From Salegentibacter sp. (GTDB taxonomy: Bacteria > Bacteroidota > Bacteroidia > Flavobacteriales > Flavobacteriaceae): DNA of 5,226 nucleotides. Numbering within the stretch: the first letter of the stretch is position 1; every line of letters starts with the position of its first letter. The notes under the pieces were generated by a model, which saw only the letters and a list, made by a program, of their open reading frames with translations, ran no database searches and had not been told where the DNA came from. The DNA lies in assembly GCA_024635815.1 (NCBI GenBank), contig JAGXIG010000008.1, positions 1 through 5,226 on the forward strand, written 5' to 3'. The translations under genes and the position numbers were made by a program. Positions 1 through 5,226 of the stretch are shown piece by piece.

Positions 1-326
1 ATGGCATTTTCAAAGTATTCAGGAGAGATAAGATGATGTGTGATTAACTGACCGATAGGGGAGAGCAAAGCAATAACGATACTTAAAATTACTCCCGAAA
101 CGAAACCCTGTTTCCAGCTCATTTTTCCGCGGAAAAAATTCTTTCTTTTATCGTGGATGGCAAATAGATAAACCGCAATCGCAACTAAGCCGAAAAAGTT
201 AGGGTAGATGGGATGTTTGGCAATTAGCACATCGTGCCAGCCCATAAGTTTTTCAAAGTACATCCAAAGCAAAGAGGCAGCAAAGAAGATAACTCCCCAT
301 TTTATTTCTATTTGATAGTTTTTCAT
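1..326 (-). CDS. DUF4199 family integral membrane protein, 3'-truncated by the window edge
   Basis: The first 108 codons are visible on the minus strand, starting at the ATG at 326-324; the C-terminus lies beyond base 1. The protein opens MKNYQIEIKWGVIFF and has three hydrophobic segments, at about residues 10-25, 42-57 and 74-96. Between the second and third is a basic stretch (DKRKNFFRGKMSWKQGF, residues 59-75). This pattern, with the N-terminal K-x-E-I-K-W-G, the central DKR-K and the M-S/T-W-KQGF motif, is what I recognise as DUF4199, a family of small Bacteroidota inner-membrane proteins of unknown function, usually about 160-180 residues. Roughly a third to 40% is therefore missing. The ATG start is chosen because it matches the usual family N-terminus; no Shine-Dalgarno sequence precedes it, as is normal in this phylum. 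By recall, such genes often sit beside glycosyltransferase and dihydroorotase genes, which would lie off the left edge. Confidence 0.85.
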   Translation of the reverse strand, partial: MKNYQIEIKWGVIFFAASLLWMYFEKLMGWHDVLIAKHPIYPNFFGLVAIAVYLFAIHDKRKNFFRGKMSWKQGFVSGVILSIVIALLSPIGQLITHHLISPEYFENA

Positions 327-448
327 CAAAAAATAAATTTTAAACAAAATTAAGTAAAAATTGTTTGGTGGAAATTTAAATTATAAACAGCCACTGAAAT
401 GAAAATTAATTCTTTAATAGGCTGGAATAGTAAACAATCGGACCTTTT
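327..448. other. AT-rich intergenic spacer without a clear terminator
   Basis: This spacer separates the porin stop codon (449-451) from the DUF4199 start (326). It is AT-rich, contains no open reading frame of note, and I see no GC-rich hairpin followed by a T-run on the minus strand. Read-through from the porin gene into the DUF4199 gene is therefore possible, alongside the weak candidate promoter at 345-352. Confidence 0.5.
345..352 (-). promoter_or_regulatory. Candidate -7 promoter element for the DUF4199 gene
   Basis: On the minus strand this reads TAATTTTG, which fits the Bacteroidota -7 consensus TAnnTTTG, and it ends 18 nt before the ATG at 326. Upstream at the expected -33 spacing there is only an imperfect TTTC instead of TTTG. 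In DNA this AT-rich, such a match can arise by chance, so this is a weak prediction. If real, the leader would be very short, about a dozen bases. Confidence 0.3.
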
Positions 449-1729
449 TTAATCTTTGACTAAGTTATGGTGAAAAATTCTTGGAGTAATAGTTAGTTGT
501 GCCCAAGCCCAATTGTTTGTATTTTGGTAATTTTTGCCTTTTAGTATCCCCATATTTTTTGAGGGAAACATATGGGAATATCCCACATTAAGACTAATAT
601 CCTTTGAGAATTTATGTGTGAAGACCGCATCAACTTCAGTACCCAGGTAATTTTCGGTATTTTCTCTCAGGGAAGCATTTGTTATAAAGTAATGTGCTTT
701 TAAAAGTAAAGAATTTACCTTACCAGTATTAAAATTTATTTTCCCATAGAAATCATTCAATCCAACGCTATTTGCATGGTTTCCCACATAAAAGTAATCC
801 ATAAACCCATTGAATTTATGATTGGTTCCATATAAAGGAAAAAATGAATTGTTTATCCCATCGCTTTGTCTGTCGGTTCCACTAAGCATTTCAAATCCTA
901 ATCCATATTGGGTATTGTTAAGCTTGTATTCTCCCAATAGCGAAAATTGATAGGCACTAAGTTTTTGTTGTGGGCTGGAATATCCAAATTGATAATAGGC
1001 GCTACCAGACATTTGTAAAGCTCCTGCCGGTATCTTAAAATAGGACCCTGCGGTTTGCCGGTTATATAATCCATCTGGTTGATCATTATTTTCCCCAATG
1101 AATTTTTGAAAACCATTGTTTAAGAAAAGGAAACTGAAGTTGGCAGTACCCAGTTGTTTTTTTAGGTAAACATATTGCATGGTTTTATAACTAAAAAAGC
1201 CCTGAATAGCATAGGTATTTCCCGTTAGGTACTGGTCTTCCTGGTTATAAGCCACTCCAAGATCAATTAGTAATCTGGTAGAATTATATTTTAGGAGCAA
1301 TGCATCATGAAAACGTCCCTGCATTGCCCAGTCCAGTCCTCCAAAGATCCTTTGATCGTCATAGGAAATAACCTGCCTTCCGAGTTTTACTGCTAAATAA
1401 TCACTTAGCTGCAATTGCGCCCAAGCCTGGAATAAGGAAAAAGAATCATTATGATCATTTGGCAGGATCTGCCTGGTATCTCCCCAGGTGCTTACATCCT
1501 GGACACTAATAAAGGTTTCTAATTTTTCAGAAATGTAGCCTAAATTCAATCGACTTCGTTGCGTAACAAATACTGCGGGTTTGGCATCATTGGGGAAAAG
1601 ATTTCCGAAACCGTGACGGTATTCAAATCGAGGCCTTATATCAGCATCTATATAAAAATCCTGAGAAATTCCGGGAATGGTATAGAGTAGAAATAATGAG
1701 AAAAATAGAGATGGTAATTTAAAATTCAT
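449..1729 (-). CDS. Outer-membrane beta-barrel porin, alginate-export (Alginate_exp) family
   Basis: A complete 426-residue gene. Residues 1-22 form a signal peptide: a Lys at position 4, a hydrophobic core LFFSLFLLY, then PGIS before Gln23, a common cleavage context in flavobacteria. There is no lipobox cysteine. The mature part alternates polar and hydrophobic residues as in beta-strands and is rich in Tyr, Phe, Asn and Gly. Recognisable family segments are RPRFEYRHGF (32-41), QRSRLNLGY (57-65), QDVSTWGDTRQ (77-87), KLGRQVISYDDQRIFGGLDW (115-134), and LSGTDRQ through FFPLYGTNHKFNGFMDYFY (282-314). The C-terminal strand holds NWAWAQLTITPRI (406-418). These resemble the Bacteroidota branch of the family named after Pseudomonas AlgE. 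The name should not be read as alginate secretion: no alginate genes are nearby, and the substrate of the flavobacterial members is not evident from sequence. The start is supported by the signal peptide. The six residues after the last aromatic strand position (HNLVKD) are a short polar tail not typical of barrels ending in Phe. Confidence 0.85.
   Translation of the reverse strand: MNFKLPSLFFSLFLLYTIPGISQDFYIDADIRPRFEYRHGFGNLFPNDAKPAVFVTQRSRLNLGYISEKLETFISVQDVSTWGDTRQILPNDHNDSFSLFQAWAQLQLSDYLAVKLGRQVISYDDQRIFGGLDWAMQGRFHDALLLKYNSTRLLIDLGVAYNQEDQYLTGNTYAIQGFFSYKTMQYVYLKKQLGTANFSFLFLNNGFQKFIGENNDQPDGLYNRQTAGSYFKIPAGALQMSGSAYYQFGYSSPQQKLSAYQFSLLGEYKLNNTQYGLGFEMLSGTDRQSDGINNSFFPLYGTNHKFNGFMDYFYVGNHANSVGLNDFYGKINFNTGKVNSLLLKAHYFITNASLRENTENYLGTEVDAVFTHKFSKDISLNVGYSHMFPSKNMGILKGKNYQNTNNWAWAQLTITPRIFHHNLVKD
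1664..1729 (-). other. Signal peptide of the porin (residues 1-22)
   Basis: The N-terminus has a short polar region with Lys4, a hydrophobic core at residues 8-18 and a small-residue end (PGIS) before QDFY. This directs the protein through the Sec system, with cleavage most likely after Ser22. There is no cysteine in the lipobox position, so it is not a lipoprotein. The exact cleavage site is an inference by eye. Confidence 0.7.
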
Positions 1730-1754
1730 AAATTGGAATTAAAGTTCTACATCT

Positions 1755-1762
1755 CAAAAATA
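1755..1762 (-). promoter_or_regulatory. Candidate -7 promoter element for the porin gene
   Basis: On the minus strand this reads TATTTTTG, matching the Bacteroidota TAnnTTTG -7 consensus, and it lies 25 nt before the ATG at 1729. No TTTG is found at the -33 spacing; that position is occupied by the upstream TACGTA palindrome at 1779-1790. A weak or absent -33 element next to a palindrome would suit a promoter needing an activator, which is inference. No Shine-Dalgarno sequence precedes the start codon; the leader is A/T-rich. Confidence 0.4.
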
Positions 1763-1790
1763 CGTAATTTATTTAAAAAAATACGTATTT
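1758..1790. promoter_or_regulatory. Paired TACGTA palindromes, possible operator of the porin gene
   Basis: Two near-identical sites lie here. AAATACGTATTT at 1779-1790 is a perfect 12-bp palindrome. AAATACGTAATTT at 1758-1770 is the same with one extra A. The shared 11-mer AAAAATACGTA begins at 1756 and again at 1777, so the sites are 21 bp apart, two helical turns, on the same face of the DNA. The proximal copy overlaps the candidate -7 box and the distal one sits near the -33 position. This arrangement fits binding by dimeric regulators. I cannot name the regulator, and AT-rich DNA can give partial matches by chance. Confidence 0.45.
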
Positions 1791-1793
1791 ATA

Positions 1794-1807
1794 CTTAATT
1801 AATTAAG
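1794..1807. repeat. 14-bp perfect palindrome upstream of the porin promoter
   Basis: CTTAATTAATTAAG is a perfect palindrome lying between the terminator hairpin and the TACGTA sites. It could be another protein-binding site upstream of the porin promoter, but simple AT-rich sequence forms such palindromes readily, so a function is only a possibility. Confidence 0.3.
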
Positions 1808-1810
1808 ATG

Positions 1811-1857
1811 CAATAAAAAAATCCCGAAGCCTGACAGGCTTCGGGATTTTTTTATTG
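1811..1857 (-). terminator. Strong intrinsic terminator after secA (bidirectional structure)
   Basis: Bases 1811-1832 and 1836-1857 are a perfect 22-bp inverted repeat around a 3-nt loop. The GC-rich core pairs ATCCCGAAGCCT (1821-1832) with AGGCTTCGGGAT (1836-1847). It is flanked by a run of six to seven A on one side and the matching T on the other, so the RNA from either strand forms a stem followed by a U-tract. It starts 17 bases past the secA stop codon, so it most likely ends the secA transcript and insulates the porin gene. No gene on the plus strand ends here, so only the minus-strand direction has an evident use. Confidence 0.93.
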
Positions 1858-1873
1858 ATCCTTTTGTTATTGA

Positions 1874-4800
1874 CTATTTATTAACCACAACCCAATTTCC
1901 TTTTTCAATAAGAGGTATAGCTTGCTTGTATTTAAGGGTTTTGTTTTCACCACTCATCACATTTTTAATAGTCACTTTATCATTACGACCAATTTTGGGT
2001 TGATCCCTGGTAATGGTTTCGGTCACCTGTGGGCGACGTTGCTGTTGGGTGTTCCCGGCAGCACGGCTTTGAGCAGCCCTTTCGTCTATATTAGGAATTT
2101 CTTCCTTCTGGGCTTCTACTTTCTCTTTTCTACGTTGTCTCGCTTCCTGAATATTTGAAACATTTCCTTCCGGAATTTCGCCTTTGAAAAGGAAAGAAAT
2201 CACATCACGGTTTACCTGATCCAGCATAGATTTAAACAATTCAAAAGCTTCAAATTTGTAGATCAATAATGGATCTTTTTGCTCGTGAACCGCTAATTGC
2301 ACACTTTGTTTCAACTCATCCATCTTACGGAGGTGGGTTTTCCAGGCATCGTCAATTATGGCAAGACTTATATTTTTCTCGAAATCTTTAACCAACTGAA
2401 CACCTTCAGTCTCATAGGCTTTTTCAAGGTTGGTAACTACCTGAAGGGTTTTTTGTCCATCTGAAAATGGTACTGAAATTCTTTCAAAATTGTTCCTTTC
2501 ATCTTCATAAACCTGTTTGATTACCGGGAAAGCTCTTGAAGCGCTGTGCTTCATCTTTTCCTGGTAATGCTGGTAGGCTTCTTTATAAACAATTCCGGCA
2601 ATTTTTTGCACGCCCATTTTTTCGAAATCCTCTTCTGAAACAGGAGCACTCATAGAGAAATACCTTATCAGTTCGAATTCAAAATTCTTATAATCCTGGG
2701 CAATTTTGTTATTTTCGGTAATTGCTTCAGAAGTGTCGAAAATCATATTCGCAATATCAACCTTAAGCCTGTCACCAAATAATGCATGGTAACGACGTTT
2801 GTAAATCACTTCCCGCTGGGCATTCATTACATCATCATATTCCAGCAAACGCTTTCTAATTCCGAAGTTATTTTCCTCTACTTTCTTTTGGGCACGCTCA
2901 ATCGATTTTGAGATCATAGAATGCTGAATTACTTCACCTTCTTCCAGCCCCATTTTATCCATTAATTTTGCGATCCTTTCAGAACCAAATAGACGCATCA
3001 GATTGTCTTCAAGCGACACATAGAACTGAGAACTTCCCGGATCTCCCTGACGACCGGCACGACCACGTAACTGCCTGTCTACACGTCTGGAATCGTGACG
3101 TTCTGTACCTATAATGGCAAGTCCGCCCGCTTCTTTAACTTCTTTACTTAATTTAATATCGGTACCACGACCTGCCATGTTGGTGGCTATGGTTACAATA
3201 CCCGACTTACCTGCTTCAGCCACAATATCGGCCTCCCTCTTATGCAGTTTCGCGTTAAGTACGTTATGCGGCACATTTCTCAATTTCAGCATACGTGATA
3301 GTAATTCTGAAATTTCTACCGAAGTTGTACCAATAAGTACAGGTCTTCCAGCATTAGAAAGATCGGTTACGTGGTCTATAACCGCGTTGTATTTTTCACG
3401 TTTGGTTTTGTAAACCAAATCGTCCTTATCATTCCTTGCAAGGGGGCGGTTGGTAGGAATTTCTACTACATCCAGTTTGTAGATTTCCCATAATTCTCCT
3501 GCTTCAGTAACTGCAGTACCGGTCATACCCGATAACTTGCCATACATTCTGAAATAATTCTGGAGGGTTACGGTAGCAAAAGTTTGGGTAGCGTCTTCAA
3601 TTTTTACGTTTTCCTTGGCTTCAATTGCCTGGTGCAAACCGTCGCTATATCGGCGGCCATCCATAATACGGCCGGTCTGTTCATCTACAATCTTAACTTT
3701 ATTATCTATTACCACATATTCGTCGTCCTTTTCGAATAGGGTATAGGCTTTAAGTAACTGGCGTAAGGTGTGAATACGTTCACTTTTTACGCTGTAATCT
3801 CTAAAAAGTTCTTCTTTTTTCTCAGCTTCTTCTTCTTTGGGAAGACCTTCTTTTTCAATCTTGGCGATTTCCATTCCCATTTCAGGCATAACGAAGAAAT
3901 CGGTGTCTCCATCAGCAGAAAGCAATTCAATACCTTTATCGGTAAGGTCTATCTGGTTACTTTTTTCTTCAATGGTGAAATATAGATCCGCGTCTACTTT
4001 AGGCATTTCACGGTTATTATCCTGCATGTAGTGATTCTCGGTCTTCTGCAGTAACTGTTTTATACCTTCTTCACTAAGGAATTTGATAAGTGCTTTATTC
4101 TTCGGAAGTCCGCGATAAACTCTAAGCAATAGGAAAGCACCGTCTTTGGTATTTCCTTCTTTAATAAGCTTTTTAGCTTCCGCAAGCACCTTGGTAAGGT
4201 GTTTACGCTGAAGTTCTACAATATTTGAAATTGCAGGTTTTAACTCGTTAAATTCGTGAACATCTCCTTTTGGGATTGGACCGGAAATAATAAGCGGCGT
4301 ACGCGCATCATCAATTAGAACCGAATCTACCTCATCTACAATAGCAAAGTTATGTGGGCGCTGTACCAAATCGTTAGGAGCGTGTGACATATTATCACGT
4401 AAATAATCGAAACCGAATTCATTATTGGTTCCATAAGTGATATCGGCGTTGTAAGCTTTTCTTCTTGAAGCAGAATTAGGCCTGTGGTAATCTATACAAT
4501 CTACACTTAAACCATGAAACTCAAAAATAGGGGCCATCCAGGCGCTATCCCTTTTTGCCAGGTAATCGTTTACCGTTACCAGGTGAACGCCGTTTCCGGT
4601 AAGTGCATTAAGATACATAGGTAAGGTAGCCACAAGGGTTTTACCTTCACCGGTTTGCATTTCTGCGATTTTCCCCTGGTGCATTGCCACACCACCAATT
4701 AGCTGAACATCGTAATGAATCATGTCCCAGGTTACTGGTTTTCCGGCAGCATCCCAGGAGTTGTTCCAGATTGCGTGATCTCCTTCAAGATTTACATAAT

Positions 4801-5207
4801 CTTTTTCGGCAGAAATTTCACGATCAAATTCTGATGCGGTAACTTTAATTTGTTCGTTATGGAAAAAGCGTTTCGCAGTTTCTTTTACGGTAGCAAAAGC
4901 TTCCGGAAGAATATCATTTAAAACCCCTTCAGAAGTTTCGTAAGATTTGGCTTTTAGCGCATCAATTTCAGCATAAATATCTTCCTTTCGGGTAATATCG
5001 TCGCTGGCATCGGCTTCAGCTTCCAAGTCTTCAATTTGCTTGTTTATATCTTTTAAAGCTTCAGTGATCTTTGTCTTAAAGCTTGCGGTTTTAGCCCTAA
5101 GTTCGTCTATAGAAAGGGCTTCAAACTCACCTTCCAGCGCCTTGATCTTTTCGACTATGGGTTGTATTTCCTTGACGTCTTTTTTGGATTTATCGCCAAC
5201 AAATACT
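1874..5207 (-). CDS. secA: Preprotein translocase ATPase SecA, 5' end missing at the contig edge
   Basis: SecA drives secretory proteins through SecYEG using ATP. Positions below count from the false Met at 5224; genomic sequence begins at Val7 (VFVGDKSKKD). Visible motifs are Walker A MQTGEGKT (189-196), GTNNEFGFDYLRDN (265-278), the DEAD-type box DEVD (297-300) with DDARTPLIISGP (305-316), VDEQTGRIMDGRRYSDGLHQ (513-532), SGMTGTA (565-571), ATNMAGRGTDIKL (680-692), and GTERHDSRRVDRQLRGRAGR (707-726). The helical scaffold and wing region follows, with LLEYDDVMNAQR (793-804) and WKTHLRKMDELKQ (961-973). About 1110 genomic residues remain, the usual long size in Bacteroidota. Compared with E. 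coli SecA as I recall it, there are extra segments near residues 58-97, 122-169 and within 317-415, while the variable subdomain after TDI is nearly absent. The tail lacks the zinc-binding cysteines. By family knowledge, about nine N-terminal residues are missing. The stop is TAG at 1876-1874. The promoter is outside the window. Confidence 0.97.
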
Positions 5208-5226
5208 CTGTCTCTTATACACATCT
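5208..5226. other. Sequencing adapter: Tn5/Nextera mosaic end (not genomic)
   Basis: The final 19 bases, CTGTCTCTTATACACATCT, are identical to the complement of the 19-bp Tn5 mosaic end used in Illumina Nextera libraries. They sit exactly at the contig end, in the orientation expected when a read runs through a short insert into the adapter. On the minus strand they read ATG TGT ATA AGA GAC, giving a false N-terminus MCIRD joined in frame to SecA. A natural Tn5 end is very unlikely, because no transposase sequence adjoins it and it interrupts an essential gene just after its start. Confidence 0.98.

Noticed and set aside
898..1116. A 72-codon minus-strand open frame inside the porin gene
   Set aside because: It overlaps a well-supported beta-barrel gene in another frame on the same strand, has no recognisable domain and no start signal.
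1811..1857. An attenuator or riboswitch for the porin gene
   Set aside because: The hairpin lies upstream of the candidate promoter and directly after the secA stop, with no leader peptide or alternative pairing seen; a simple terminator explains it.
1922..4031. Several plus-strand open frames of 64-99 codons opposite secA
   Set aside because: They are antisense shadows of a highly conserved gene; their sequences are low-complexity Phe/Ser/Leu-rich products of the reverse frame and resemble no family.
5222..5224. ATG at 5224 as the SecA start codon
   Set aside because: It lies inside the 19-bp adapter; the MCIRD peptide is the translated mosaic end, not SecA.
5208..5226. A natural Tn5/IS50 insertion end
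   Set aside because: There is only the bare mosaic end exactly at the contig terminus, in the adapter read-through orientation, with no transposase or IS50 sequence.
1..5226. A new defence, mobile or biosynthetic system
   Set aside because: The window contains only a housekeeping export ATPase, a porin and a small membrane protein; there are no repeats, integrase, toxin-antitoxin pair or unexplained gene cluster.

Overview
The window is a fragment of a Bacteroidota chromosome, most likely a marine-type flavobacterium. The evidence is a long SecA with Bacteroidota-style insertions and no zinc-binding C-terminus, a DUF4199 membrane protein, AT-rich intergenic DNA, genes without Shine-Dalgarno sequences, and TAnnTTTG-like -7 promoter elements. 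The genus assignment is by recall of related proteins, not by a search.

All three genes lie on the minus strand, so transcription runs from the right end to the left. At the right (1874-5207) is secA, the ATPase motor of the Sec protein-export system. It is complete at its C-terminus but lacks its first few codons, because the contig stops there. The last 19 bases (5208-5226) are not genomic: they exactly match the Tn5/Nextera mosaic-end adapter, and they create a false start reading MCIRD. secA ends in front of a strong terminator, a 22-bp perfect inverted repeat with a 3-nt loop at 1811-1857. Next comes a short AT-rich regulatory stretch (1730-1810) with two TACGTA palindromes 21 bp apart, one overlapping a candidate -7 box. 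It precedes a complete outer-membrane beta-barrel gene of the alginate-export porin family (449-1729). A 122-bp spacer without a clear terminator (327-448) separates this from a DUF4199 inner-membrane protein gene (1-326), which is cut off by the left end of the window.

The three genes do not form an obvious functional pathway. SecA would export the porin, whose signal peptide is visible, as it exports most outer-membrane proteins, but the terminator suggests they are separate transcription units. No mobile element, CRISPR array, RNA gene or new defence-like system is visible. The most consequential observation is the adapter at the right end. The most interesting biological one is the paired TACGTA palindrome in front of the porin gene.
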